Shown here piece by piece: positions 8,470-16,963 of a stretch of 64,000 nucleotides of DNA. The position numbers and the translations under genes are program-made. The notes beneath the pieces were generated by a model. The model had not been told where the DNA came from and ran no database searches. It worked only from the letters and a program-made list of their open reading frames with translations. Numbering within the stretch: the stretch's first letter is position 1; each line of letters begins with the position of its first letter. The stretch is from assembly GCA_942491105.1 (NCBI GenBank), contig CALNZX010000012.1, forward strand, positions 62,001 to 126,000, in the 5' to 3' direction. The DNA comes from JBBEAM01 sp942491105 (GTDB lineage: Bacteria > Pseudomonadota > Alphaproteobacteria > Kiloniellales > DSM-21159).

Positions 8470-8787
8470 TTAGGCCCGCTGGGCCGCTTCTTTCTCCGCT
8501 TCGGCCTTCATCTCGCGCGCGACGTCCAGATGCCGGATGTCCAGGCCGTAGATGAAGTCCTTGTCTTCGCGGTAGTGTTTGACCATTGCGCCGATCGAGG
8601 CGGTGTTGAACAGCAACACGGCACCGGCGGCGACGGCGAGGACGGTGCGGATGGCCGGGTCGGGCACGACCTGCCAGACCATGAAAAGAACGAAGAGGAT
8701 GACGACCCAAAGCACGGCGACGAACGTCCAGGCGCCGAGCCTGTCGCGGGCGTACATCGCCTCAATACGGTCGTTTAAGCTTCTCAT
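8470..8787 (-). CDS. 105-residue two-span membrane protein, first gene of the permease operon
   Basis: The start is the ATG at 8785-8787, preceded by GGGAGGAGCGACA; the longer upstream frame has no RBS. Residues about 18-40 and 48-68 are transmembrane; the C-terminal tail is charged and ends EMKAEAEKEAAQRA, probably helical. No family recognised. It heads the minus-strand transcript that continues through the permease and the stress protein, and its promoter region is shared with the divergent response regulator. Confidence 0.7.
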   Translation of the reverse strand: MRSLNDRIEAMYARDRLGAWTFVAVLWVVILFVLFMVWQVVPDPAIRTVLAVAAGAVLLFNTASIGAMVKHYREDKDFIYGLDIRHLDVAREMKAEAEKEAAQRA

Positions 8788-9046
8788 TGTCGCTCCTCCC
8801 TTTGCCCTCTTGGCGCTTAGGACCCTGTTCCCGGATCTCCTCGTGTTTCCGTGTGGGAAATATTTTTTCCCCAAGCGAATAGCTTCATGCGAGACTCGCA
8901 GGCTGTCGACGGGGTAAACGGGGGTGTTTCTTCCCCCAATGGGGAAGCGGCGCCCCAACAGGAGGCTTGTTGCATCTTAGATGTACGGGAGAACCTCAAA
9001 GGCCCATGGTTCAACCCCGAGCGCCGCTCGAAGCTCGGGGTCCCGA
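8788..9046. promoter_or_regulatory. Divergent control region of the permease operon and the response regulator
   Basis: A 259-bp region with no gene. It contains a 16-bp inverted repeat TTCCCCCAATGGGGAA (8931-8946, perfect 6-bp arms, 4-bp centre) and a second one, TTTCC-gtgtg-GGAAA (8846-8860). The first shares a core with a motif just upstream of the histidine kinase gene at 11310-11322. Binding by the response regulator encoded at 9047 is an inference. Confidence 0.5.
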
Positions 9047-9736
9047 ATGGCGAAGCCGATGCATCTCCTCATTGCCGACGATCATTTGCTGTTTCGATCC
9101 GGCTTCAAACTGCTGGTCTCACAGCTTTTTCCGGGGTCTCAGCTTTCCGATGCCGGCGATGCGAACGAGGCGTGGGACGTCCTCGACACTGAGGAGAGCT
9201 TCGATCTCGTCTTCCTCGATCTCGCCATGCCCGGGATGAACGGCATCGCGGGCGTGCGGCGCTTTGTGGAGCGCCGGCCGGCGACTCCGGTGGTGATCCT
9301 CTCGGCGCATGCCGAACCGGACGAGATCGCCGAGTGCATGGGCCTTGGCGTCAGGGGGTACATCCCCAAGGCGGCCAGCGAGAGCGTTCTACAAAATGCG
9401 GTGTCCTTGGTTCTCGCCGGGGAGATCTACGTCCCCCGGCATGCCATCAGCCAGATCCTGTCCGAGGGCGGGAACGATACGCGCGAGGATTTGGACGGCC
9501 TGCCCGAGAACAACCCGCTACGCCAACTCACGCCGCGGCAGCGCAATACGCTGGCCTTGATGATCGAAGGACGGTCCAACAAGGAGATCGCGCGGAGCCT
9601 CAACCTCCTCGAGAGCACCGTGAAGGCGCACGTCAAGGTCATCCTCCGCAAGCTCTCGGCGCACAACCGCACCCAAGCCGCGCTGATCGCCGCCGATCTC
9701 GGTTGGCCGCGCCGCGTTCGCACCAGAACGTCTTAA
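9047..9736 (+). CDS. LuxR/NarL-family response regulator
   Basis: A 229-residue protein from the ATG at 9047 (GGGG 7 nt upstream). The receiver domain (residues 5-120) has the acidic pair ADD at 11-12, the phospho-acceptor Asp58 in FLDLAMPG and the switch/Lys region ILSAHAE...IPKAAS. A LuxR HTH follows (LTPRQRNTLALMIEGRSNKEIARSLNLLESTVKAHVKVILRKL). The overall architecture resembles the ErdR/CrbR/AgmR group, which controls acetate and alcohol metabolism in other proteobacteria; the resemblance is judged by eye. It converges on the hybrid histidine kinase at 9742-11274, 5 nt apart, its likely partner. Confidence 0.88.
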   Translation: MAKPMHLLIADDHLLFRSGFKLLVSQLFPGSQLSDAGDANEAWDVLDTEESFDLVFLDLAMPGMNGIAGVRRFVERRPATPVVILSAHAEPDEIAECMGLGVRGYIPKAASESVLQNAVSLVLAGEIYVPRHAISQILSEGGNDTREDLDGLPENNPLRQLTPRQRNTLALMIEGRSNKEIARSLNLLESTVKAHVKVILRKLSAHNRTQAALIAADLGWPRRVRTRTS

Positions 9737-9741
9737 GGCCT

Positions 9742-11274
9742 TCAAGGCCACACCGCATCGGGCCGCGCTCCGTCTTCAGCCAGCAATTGCGCGATCGCTG
9801 TCGCCAGGCTCGCAGGATCCACTGGCTTATGAAGCAGACGGCAACCGCTCGCCTCGGCCTCGGCGATCCGGATCGGCTCCGTATCGCCGGTGACCAGGAT
9901 ACCCGGAATTGACCGGCCGATCTTGAAGCGCACCGCCGAGATCGCCGCGACTCCGGTCATATTCGACTCCAGGCGGTAATCGGCGACGACCAGCTCCGGC
10001 GGCGTTTCGGCGTCTTCGAGCTTGCTCAGCATCTCGCCGATCGAGCGCGCGGCAATCACCTCCGCTTCGCACACGCCGAGAAAGGATTGCAGCGCCGTCA
10101 GCTGGAGCTGCTCATCGTCGATCACGGCGATCGTCCGCCCCTTGAAGGTCGGCGCCGGAACCAGCGGCTCCGGCCGGGTCTCGCTCTCTTTGCTTTCGGA
10201 GAGCCGTAGCGCGATCGAGAACACCGACCCTTTGCCGGGCTGCGACCGCACCGCAATCGAGGTCCCCATGAGCGCCGCCTGGCGGCGCACGATCGCCAGG
10301 CCAAGACCCGCGCCGCGCTTCCTGTCGCGCGCGGGATTGTCGACCTGATAAAACTCCTCGAAGATCTGGTCCCGCTCCTCCGGGGCGATGCCGATCCCGT
10401 TGTCCCACACTTCCAAGATTGCCGCGCCATTGCGCGTTCGGCAGCCCACAAGGACCCGGCCTTGCTCGGTGTAGCGCAGCGCGTTCGAGACCAGGTTCTG
10501 CAGGATGCGAACCAGCATGGTGTGGTCTGCTTGAACGAAAAGGCTCCTGGGGACGAAGCGGAGCTCGGTCTTGCCGGCCTCGGCATCGCGCTTGAAGCTC
10601 TTCTCGAGCAATTCGAAGATGTCGGCGACCGCCACGTCGGTAAATTCCGGCACCACGACGCCCGCATCAAGGCGCGAGATGTCGACGAGGTCCTCGAGCA
10701 GCTCGCTGCTGGCATCCAGGCAATCCCGAATGCTGTCCAGAATGCCCCGGCTCGCTTCGTCCAGGGGACTCCGCGCCAGCGCCGCGACGAACATGCCGAC
10801 GGCCTGCAACGGTTGACGCAGATCGTGACTTGCGGCGGCGAGGAACCGGCTCTTCGCCCGGTCGGCACGCTCCGCGTCGGCCTTGGCGACCCGAAGAGCA
10901 ACCTCCGCGCTTTTCCGCCAGGAAATATCGCGCACGCTGGTGCGCACGCCCAGCCTTTCGCCGTCACCGCCGATCATCGGTTGCCACGATACGGCGGCCC
11001 ATCCTATCCGCCCGCCCTTGTGGCGGATGCGGAACTCGACATCGTTCCCGCTCGTGCCCGTCAAGGCCGATTGGAGGAGAGACTTTACGCCGTCCCGATC
11101 ATCCGGATGGACGATCCCGAGCGGGTAGTCGGCCATGGCGAGACACTCATCGACCGAGTACCCGGTCATGCGCTCGACCCCGGGGTTGATCCACCGGACG
11201 CGCCCGTCCGGCAGAAACCAGCTCTCCCAGTCGTACGTGTAGTTGGCGACGATCTCGAACAGGTCGTTACTCAC
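9742..11274 (-). CDS. Hybrid PAS sensor histidine kinase with C-terminal receiver
   Basis: About 510 residues from a GTG at 11272-11274 (AAGGGG upstream); an ATG at 11364 would add 30 residues but would put the start inside the presumed promoter. Order of domains: PAS (about 5-120, WFLPDGRVRWINPGVERMTGY), a short coiled coil, HisKA with the phospho-His in ASHDLRQPLQAVG (about 150), HATPase with NLVSNALRYTEQG, DNGIGIAPEERDQIFEEFYQ and KRGAGLGLAIVRR, then a receiver domain with AVIDDE and Asp in VVADYRL. No transmembrane helix, so a cytosolic sensor. The signal is unknown. It likely works with the convergent response regulator. Confidence 0.87.
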   Translation of the reverse strand: MSNDLFEIVANYTYDWESWFLPDGRVRWINPGVERMTGYSVDECLAMADYPLGIVHPDDRDGVKSLLQSALTGTSGNDVEFRIRHKGGRIGWAAVSWQPMIGGDGERLGVRTSVRDISWRKSAEVALRVAKADAERADRAKSRFLAAASHDLRQPLQAVGMFVAALARSPLDEASRGILDSIRDCLDASSELLEDLVDISRLDAGVVVPEFTDVAVADIFELLEKSFKRDAEAGKTELRFVPRSLFVQADHTMLVRILQNLVSNALRYTEQGRVLVGCRTRNGAAILEVWDNGIGIAPEERDQIFEEFYQVDNPARDRKRGAGLGLAIVRRQAALMGTSIAVRSQPGKGSVFSIALRLSESKESETRPEPLVPAPTFKGRTIAVIDDEQLQLTALQSFLGVCEAEVIAARSIGEMLSKLEDAETPPELVVADYRLESNMTGVAAISAVRFKIGRSIPGILVTGDTEPIRIAEAEASGCRLLHKPVDPASLATAIAQLLAEDGARPDAVWP

Positions 11275-11309
11275 ACGGAAAGCCCCTTTTGGACCATTGG
11301 AGCACGTAT

Positions 11310-11322
11310 CCCCCATTTGGGC
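11310..11322 (-). promoter_or_regulatory. Putative operator upstream of the histidine kinase
   Basis: Read on the minus strand this is GCCCAAATGGGGG, 36 nt before the GTG start. Its core CCCAAATGGGG differs at one position from CCCCAATGGGG in the inverted repeat upstream of the response regulator, suggesting that both are bound by the same factor. Confidence 0.4.
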
Positions 11323-11339
11323 ACCACACTCATCCCTGT

Positions 11340-11434
11340 GCGCAATTGCGAGCGCCGGTCGCACGCCGCATCGTCGGGGGGTAACTAACCTAGGACTTCA
11401 GCGCTGCCGGGCCGTGCCGGGCAGCGTTTTTTTT
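11340..11434 (+). ncRNA. Possible small RNA ending in a Rho-independent terminator
   Basis: A canonical plus-strand terminator lies at 11402-11434 (7-bp outer stem CGCTGCC / GGCAGCG followed by eight T). The genes on both sides run on the minus strand, and there is no plus-strand gene upstream that it could end. Either a short plus-strand RNA starts in the histidine kinase promoter region, or the element terminates antisense transcription. Only the terminator is directly visible; the 5' end is a guess. Confidence 0.35.
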
Positions 11435-11466
11435 CGCCCCATCGTCCGCCGTTTGAAAGAGAATCG

Positions 11467-12486
11467 CTAGAAAATCGACCAACCGGCTTTCGCGGCGAGC
11501 TGCTCCAACACCTGCGTCCCGATCAGGGAATTGCCTTGCTCGTTCAAAGCTGGAGACCACACGGCTATCGACGCGACGCCGGGTACGATCGCGAGGATTC
11601 CGCCGCCCACGCCGCTCTTTCCGGGCAGTCCGACCTTGAAGGCGAAATCACCGGAACCGTCATACTGCCCGCAGGTCAGCATGAGAGAGTTGATGCGCCG
11701 GGCGCGCTTGCTCGAGACAACTCTTGAATAGGGCGCCGGAATGGCCCCGCCATTCGCGAGAAACAGCCCGGCCCGGGCCAGCTGGCAGCAATTCATCGAC
11801 AGCGCGCATTGGTGGAAATAGACGCCGAGAACGTGGTCGACCGCATGGTCCAGATTTCCGAAGGCGCTCATGAAATTCGCCAGGGCTCGATTGCGGTAGC
11901 CGTGCTCGGTTTCCGAACGCGCCACGGCGGGATCGATCCCGATCGTCTCGTCGTCAGCCAGAAATCTGATGAGGCGCATGATCTCGCCGATCGCCTCACG
12001 CGGTTCATGGCCGGCGAGAACGATGTCCGTCACGACGATCGCGCCGGCGTTGATGAAGGGATTGGCGGGAATGCCGCCCGAATGCTCGAGCTGAACGATC
12101 GAATCGAAGGCGTTGCCCGAAGGCTCCCGGCCGACGCGGTGCCAGAGCGAATCGCCGACCTTTCCGAGCGCCATGGTCAGCGTAAAAACCTTCGAGATGC
12201 TTTGGATCGAGAAGGATTCTGCCGCGTCGCCGGTCGATAGGAGCGCCCCGTCAACGGTGGCAATCGCGATGCCGAGCTTCTTCGGATCGACTTTGGCGAG
12301 TTCCGGAATGTATTCGGGAAGCCGTCCCTCCCCCAGACGCGGCCGCGCGTCGCGCAACATTGCGTCGATCAGGGTCTGAATGCGTCGCTGGTTCGAGGGC
12401 TTCAACACGTCATGCGCATCCGAAAGGATCGTATGCCCTGACCAGGGCCTATTCGATAAACCGGATGATCTCGTCTGAAAACACAT
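11467..12486 (-). CDS. glsA: Glutaminase (GlsA family)
   Basis: Converts L-glutamine to glutamate and ammonia. The serine-dependent beta-lactamase-like fold is clear: IPELAKVDPKKLGIAIATVDG, the catalytic SIQSISK (Ser-x-x-Lys), GREPSGNAFDSIVQLE, PANPFINAGAIV, and the Gly-rich end GLPGKSGVGGGILAIVPG. The family is about 310 residues long; the longest frame gives 339, so GTG at 12406-12408 (about 313 residues) is the more likely start. The longest form overlaps the upstream hydrolase gene by 38 bp. It closes the minus-strand gene series that begins with the glutamine-synthetase-like gene, so the operon holds genes acting on both sides of the amide nitrogen. Confidence 0.9.
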   Translation of the reverse strand: MCFQTRSSGLSNRPWSGHTILSDAHDVLKPSNQRRIQTLIDAMLRDARPRLGEGRLPEYIPELAKVDPKKLGIAIATVDGALLSTGDAAESFSIQSISKVFTLTMALGKVGDSLWHRVGREPSGNAFDSIVQLEHSGGIPANPFINAGAIVVTDIVLAGHEPREAIGEIMRLIRFLADDETIGIDPAVARSETEHGYRNRALANFMSAFGNLDHAVDHVLGVYFHQCALSMNCCQLARAGLFLANGGAIPAPYSRVVSSKRARRINSLMLTCGQYDGSGDFAFKVGLPGKSGVGGGILAIVPGVASIAVWSPALNEQGNSLIGTQVLEQLAAKAGWSIF

Positions 12487-13312
12487 CCGGCGTGTCGTGT
12501 GGAATCCAATGCGATGCGTTTTCGACCTTTATAAGACGGGCATTCGGAATCTCCTGCGAAAGCCTAACGCCGTCCTCGATGGTTTGCCAGGGATCGTGAA
12601 CGCCCCACAGACAGAGCGTCGGCGCCGTGATCTCGCCATGCCTCTCGGCAAGCATCGTCGTGTGATTGGTGTTGAGGGCGCTGGCATTCCGAATGATGGA
12701 GATCTTGCCCTCTTCGTCGCTGTAGGGTGCAACGATGCCGGCCTCGAACTCAGGCGTCAGCCGGTCCCGGTTGAACAGTCCGTCCGGCAGGCCTGAGGCC
12801 ACGAAGTCGGCAACCTCCTTGGGCGACTTGCTGCGCCAATTCGGATTGCCGAGCGCGATCATGTCGTCGATCGGCCAGGAGTCGTAGGCCACCACGTTGG
12901 TCAGGACCAGCCGCGCCACGCGTTCGGGATGTTCGATCGCCATGATCAGCGAGACGCCGCCGCCGGTGTCATGACCGACGAAGGTCGCCTTGGCGATCCC
13001 GAGATGATCCATCAGACGGATGATCATGCCGGTCTGCGCCAAGAGCGAACGGTCGAAGAAGTCCCGGCGGTCGGAATAGCCGTGCCCGAGAAAATCGGGA
13101 GCGATTACCCTGGCGTGCTCGGCAACCCGTGGGATCACCTCATTGTAGAGAAACGACCACGTCGGGATCCCGTGCAGCAGAATGACAGGATCTCCTTCGC
13201 CGACGTCCGTCCAAGCGACCTTCAGCGGCTTGTAGCTCAGCCCATCGAGTTCCGCCGTGTGCTGCCGTTGGCGAAACGCCTCATGCGAGAGAGGCGCCGT
13301 AGTCTTCGACAT
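12449..13312 (-). CDS. Alpha/beta hydrolase, haloalkane dehalogenase/epoxide hydrolase-like
   Basis: The start is ATG at 13310-13312 with GGGAG upstream; the 57 residues before it in the open frame are a shadow of the next gene. Oxyanion loop HGIPTWSFLYNEVIP, nucleophile elbow GHDTGGG (Asp nucleophile), LWGVHDPW, and catalytic His in NASHWIPHDTPD. The Trp that follows the nucleophile in true haloalkane dehalogenases is Thr here, so halide binding is doubtful and the substrate is unknown. It lies 28 nt downstream of the nucleotidyltransferase-like gene and overlaps the glutaminase frame. Confidence 0.75.
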   Translation of the reverse strand: MSKTTAPLSHEAFRQRQHTAELDGLSYKPLKVAWTDVGEGDPVILLHGIPTWSFLYNEVIPRVAEHARVIAPDFLGHGYSDRRDFFDRSLLAQTGMIIRLMDHLGIAKATFVGHDTGGGVSLIMAIEHPERVARLVLTNVVAYDSWPIDDMIALGNPNWRSKSPKEVADFVASGLPDGLFNRDRLTPEFEAGIVAPYSDEEGKISIIRNASALNTNHTTMLAERHGEITAPTLCLWGVHDPWQTIEDGVRLSQEIPNARLIKVENASHWIPHDTPDVFSDEIIRFIE

Positions 13313-13340
13313 GTCGTCTCCCATCCAGAGCCGCCGGCTC

Positions 13341-14132
13341 TCAGTACTGCTCCGACTTCTCGGACACTTCCTGATACCAGATGCGCCGCGTGCCGATCTT
13401 CGCCCGCATTTTCCACGCCAAAGTCTTGGGTGTCTCGTCCAGCACCTTGAGGAGCTCGTCGATGCGGCTGCGGACAACCTCATGCTCTTCCTTCTTCATG
13501 GAAGGAAATTCACTCAGGTGAGCGGGGACGCGCTTAAGATTGGTCGTGAAGGTGTGATAGAAGCCCCAATCGCGGCGCATCATGTCGACGATATAATCCG
13601 TATCGATCGATTTCGGCCCGGACTGCTGATGCGAAAGCGGATGCTCGAGCATCAGCACGATCGTGTCCTTGAAATCCTTGAGATTGATTTCGACGATCTG
13701 CATCTTCTCAAGCAGCAGATCGGTCGTGCAGATCGTCGGACTGTCGAGATCGAGCCGGTTCTTGAACGGAATTCGATGGCAGAAATAGAGTTCATCCGCG
13801 AACACGTCGACATTCAGGTTTGTGTCTTTGTGCAGATAGACGTGCCGCGAACCTTCCGAGGCCATGTAGACCCCCTCGTCCGGCACGTAGCCGCGCGCGG
13901 TCAGGAACTTGCGGATCGCCTGGTTCTGCTTCTTCTCCGCGCCAAAATCCACGTCGGTCAGGACCCGCTTGGTGTCCTCGAAGAGGTGCAGATTGTTGGG
14001 ACATTGCAGGCGGTAGGCGATGGATCCGAGGATGCGCAGGCGTATGCCCTCCGCTTCTGCATCGCTGACCAGGGCAAGCGCCTCGTCGACAAACTCCAAA
14101 TTCAGACCCGGATCGGTTGGCATCTGGTTCAC
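13341..14132 (-). CDS. Nucleotidyltransferase-fold protein
   Basis: A 263-residue protein. Around residues 30-70 it has RILGSIAYRLQCP and RVLTDVDFGAEKKQ, corresponding to the Gly-Ser and Asp-x-Asp elements of the polymerase-beta-like nucleotidyltransferase superfamily; later HVYLHKDTNLNVDVFADE could give the third acidic residue. The C-terminal half is helical and unassigned. It may modify a small molecule or an RNA/protein target; nothing more can be said. It follows the APC permease gene across a strong hairpin. Confidence 0.55.
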   Translation of the reverse strand: MNQMPTDPGLNLEFVDEALALVSDAEAEGIRLRILGSIAYRLQCPNNLHLFEDTKRVLTDVDFGAEKKQNQAIRKFLTARGYVPDEGVYMASEGSRHVYLHKDTNLNVDVFADELYFCHRIPFKNRLDLDSPTICTTDLLLEKMQIVEINLKDFKDTIVLMLEHPLSHQQSGPKSIDTDYIVDMMRRDWGFYHTFTTNLKRVPAHLSEFPSMKKEEHEVVRSRIDELLKVLDETPKTLAWKMRAKIGTRRIWYQEVSEKSEQY

Positions 14133-14232
14133 ACGCGCCTCCAGCGGCTTCGGTTGAGATGGAAGATACGAGCCTCCGGCCCAACGTTTTCAAAAAGCTG
14201 TCATTGCCGCACGAATGCGGAAAGCGAAGAAC

Positions 14233-14290
14233 GCCGCAGGCCGGACGGGTGGAAGGGGGGTTAGTCCGACCGCCCCATCCGGCTTGCGGC
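14233..14290 (-). terminator. Long hairpin after the APC permease gene
   Basis: GCCGCA-g-GCCGGA-cgGG pairs with CC-ccaTCCGGC-t-TGCGGC across about 20 nt. It lies directly downstream of the permease stop codon on the minus strand. No T-run, so it could be a terminator, an attenuator or an RNA-stabilising element. Confidence 0.45.
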
Positions 14291-14296
14291 ACCCGA

Positions 14297-15916
14297 TCAT
14301 TCGATCGGGATCTCCTTGAACGCCAAGGTCACGTCGATACCTTGAGAGCGCCTGATCATCTTCATGACGTAGTAGAACGCCAAGCCGATGACGAAGACGC
14401 CGGCGACGATCGCGACCTGGGTCGGATCGTGACCCGCCGCGTTCGGATCGAAGAACAAGGTCCAGAAGTAGAACTGCGCCGCGAGGAAGCCGAGGAAGCA
14501 GCCCACCGTCATGATCGGCAGCCCGAACACGGTCTTGCCCGCCAGCGGAGACTTCTCGTAGAGCTCGGGCCGCTTGTACGGGAAGAACACGCCCGCAAGC
14601 AGCACCACCGACCACGCCAGCACGGCCGCCTCGATCAGGATCACGATCTTGGAGAACCAAGGCGTGAACACGAACAAGGCCATGCAGATCAAGTTGAAGA
14701 TCGTGGTCACGGTGATCGCGACCAACGGCGTGTGGTAGGTTTCCGAGATCTTGGCGAGCGGCGCCGGCGCGACACGGTCAAACGACCAGGCCACGACCGC
14801 CCGAACGCCGAAGGTGTGCATCGCCGGGATCCACATCCACATCCACAGTGCGAGGCCGAGCGATGTCAGCACGGTGATCAGCGGCGACTGAGTGAGGATG
14901 CCCGTCAACAAAGCCACCGACGGATCGGTCGGTGTCGTGATGCCGGTGCCGAGCACCGCGTTGTAGACGGCAGTGCCGAGGAACTCGAAACCAAACACCT
15001 TGTAGGCCAGCCAAACCGTAGCAATCCACACCACGGTGGCAATCAGCACGGCGCCGAGCATGGCGACGGTCTGGGACTTGCCGACCGATTTGATCTCGCC
15101 GCCAATCGCGATCGAGAAGGCTGCGCCCACCAAAGGCAGGAACGGCCAGTTCGAGACCAGGATGGTCTGCCAGACGGTGGGGTCACCGCCGCCCCAGCCG
15201 TTCTCCTTGCCGCTGGCAATGATCGCGTTGTAGGCATCGGGGACATTCAGCGCCGGGCCAACCAAAGCATTCAAGTGGCTGACGAAATCTTCCCGGGTGT
15301 ACATCGCCAGCGTGATGAGCAGGAAGGCCGAGCTGGCCATCGCAAGCACGAAGACCCATTTGTTGATCGTGAGGTAGAAGCGCATCCCGTAGGAAAGAAT
15401 GACCTGGGAAAGCACCAGGATGCCCGCGCCGATCAGGAAGGTCGCCCATGGCTCAAGCATGGTCTCCGATATGGCGAGGAATGTTTCATTGCCCGTCAGC
15501 AGGTTCAACGCCGCAAACATCGGCGCCAATGCCAAAGTCACGATCCAGTAGGCGGCAATAGCACAGTAGAAGAGCCATGCCGTGATCTCGACAAGGCTCA
15601 TCGTCAGCGCCAAAGCCGGCGGCAGGATACGGGATCCGAAAACGTAGATGCCGCCGGACCGCGGCAGCGTGATCGTCCAGGTGATAAAGCCGAAGGCGAT
15701 AAGCGCCATGGCTACGCCCGCAAGGACGCAACCCCAGATCAGGTCGCCTTGCGGATAGAAGGCCGGACCATAATAAAGCATCGAGCCCACGCCGAGGCCG
15801 ATGCTCACCACGCCCAGATTGTAGATAAACGTGTCAGTTCCGCTTGCCGTCCGGATCAATCCGGACGCTTTGCGGAGGAATATTCGTTTGTCGCCTCCAG
15901 CGTCAGTAACTGACAT
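14297..15916 (-). CDS. APC-family amino acid/amine permease
   Basis: A 539-residue protein with about 12-14 transmembrane segments. TM1 carries the Gly-rich APC signature (NLGVVSIGLGVGSMLYYGP) and later FSIAIGGEIKSVGKSQTVAMLGAV marks the TM6 region. The substrate cannot be read directly. It is encoded after a glutamine-synthetase-family gene and a metallophosphoesterase, under a presumed TetR operator, so a small amine or amino acid that is subsequently gamma-glutamylated is a reasonable inference. Confidence 0.8.
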   Translation of the reverse strand: MSVTDAGGDKRIFLRKASGLIRTASGTDTFIYNLGVVSIGLGVGSMLYYGPAFYPQGDLIWGCVLAGVAMALIAFGFITWTITLPRSGGIYVFGSRILPPALALTMSLVEITAWLFYCAIAAYWIVTLALAPMFAALNLLTGNETFLAISETMLEPWATFLIGAGILVLSQVILSYGMRFYLTINKWVFVLAMASSAFLLITLAMYTREDFVSHLNALVGPALNVPDAYNAIIASGKENGWGGGDPTVWQTILVSNWPFLPLVGAAFSIAIGGEIKSVGKSQTVAMLGAVLIATVVWIATVWLAYKVFGFEFLGTAVYNAVLGTGITTPTDPSVALLTGILTQSPLITVLTSLGLALWMWMWIPAMHTFGVRAVVAWSFDRVAPAPLAKISETYHTPLVAITVTTIFNLICMALFVFTPWFSKIVILIEAAVLAWSVVLLAGVFFPYKRPELYEKSPLAGKTVFGLPIMTVGCFLGFLAAQFYFWTLFFDPNAAGHDPTQVAIVAGVFVIGLAFYYVMKMIRRSQGIDVTLAFKEIPIE

Positions 15917-15962
15917 TGCTCCCTCCCGTTTTTGATTGTTTCTTCCCGGTAAAGCGCTCGGT

Positions 15963-16946
15963 TTATCCTTGCGTCAGGTTTGTTTGGGCAATCTTGCCGT
16001 CTTCCAAAATGATCATGGCGCCCTGCAAAATCCCTTCGGGATAGACGCTGCCGGGATTGATGCAGACCGTCTCGCCGATATTGATCTTCGCGCGCCCCTC
16101 GTGGATGTGCCCGTGAAGACCAAGCAACGGCTGATGCTCTTTGATGATGTCGTTCAGGGTCTCGCAGCCGGCATGGATCTGAGCCGGCAGACCCATCTCG
16201 TAGACGACCTGCATATTGTCATCGAGCTTTGGACAGGCATCGAGCGCGGTGCCGTGAGGCGGCACGTGAACGTTGAAGATGCACCGGCTCATGTCGCGAA
16301 CTTGCGGCAGCAGCTCGGCAAACCGCTCGACATACTGCGCCTCGGAGTATTCGCGCTCCGTATCCCACGGCGTGGGCGTCGAGCCCCCGCAGAACAGCAT
16401 CTGATAACCGCCCTTGAAGTCGCAGACCCGCATCTCGTTGAAATCGACATGCGCCGACTGGGTGAGGATCTCGTCGATCTCCCAGAAGTCATCATTGCCG
16501 GGCAAGGCTACGAACGGGATGTCGGTTCCTTTCAGCTTCTCTTCGGCGAACGCAGCCCATTCGTGTACGCGCTCCAGGACGAGACGCTTGAAGAGCTCCT
16601 CTTGCGCCGTCGGATCCGACTTCAGCCGCTGATACTCGGCCTCGGAGATGACGGCCGGATAGAAGCCCATATTTCCCTGGCGCTTGACGAAGTCGTCGAG
16701 TTCGCCCTGGCCGGTTATGCGCACCGACTCGCCGTGCTGAAAGGCAAGATAAGAACCGTCCTTCTGCTCGGCGATTGGAATGACCGCCTTTCCGGTCAGA
16801 TCCCCGCCGAGAACCAGGACATCCGCGCCGTAGAACTTGGCGCTGTTCACGAATTTCTTGAAACAGACATTCGAGCCGTGGAGGTCGGAGGCGAAGAAGA
16901 TCTTCACCTGGCCATCGCCCGATTTATTCTTCTTCTTCCAAAACAC
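15963..16946 (-). CDS. Calcineurin-like metallophosphoesterase
   Basis: About 327 residues from a GTG at 16944-16946, with GGGAGG 7 nt upstream; the ORF extension before it has no RBS. Metal motifs in order: FFASDLHGSN (Asp-x-His), VLGGDLTG, LPGNDDFWE (Asn-Asp), FNVHVPPHG, and LHGHIHEGR (Gly-His-x-His). This is a complete dinuclear phosphoesterase site. The order of motifs and the length resemble the YfcE/Rv0805-like group. The target may be a phosphodiester or a phosphoprotein; unknown. It starts 17 nt after the stop of the synthetase gene. Confidence 0.82.
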   Translation of the reverse strand: MFWKKKNKSGDGQVKIFFASDLHGSNVCFKKFVNSAKFYGADVLVLGGDLTGKAVIPIAEQKDGSYLAFQHGESVRITGQGELDDFVKRQGNMGFYPAVISEAEYQRLKSDPTAQEELFKRLVLERVHEWAAFAEEKLKGTDIPFVALPGNDDFWEIDEILTQSAHVDFNEMRVCDFKGGYQMLFCGGSTPTPWDTEREYSEAQYVERFAELLPQVRDMSRCIFNVHVPPHGTALDACPKLDDNMQVVYEMGLPAQIHAGCETLNDIIKEHQPLLGLHGHIHEGRAKINIGETVCINPGSVYPEGILQGAMIILEDGKIAQTNLTQG

Positions 16947-16963
16947 CCAGCATCCTCCCGCGC

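Noticed and set aside
12449..13312. True haloalkane dehalogenase
   Set aside because: The halide-stabilising Trp after the nucleophile Asp is Thr (GHDTGG), so dehalogenation cannot be claimed.
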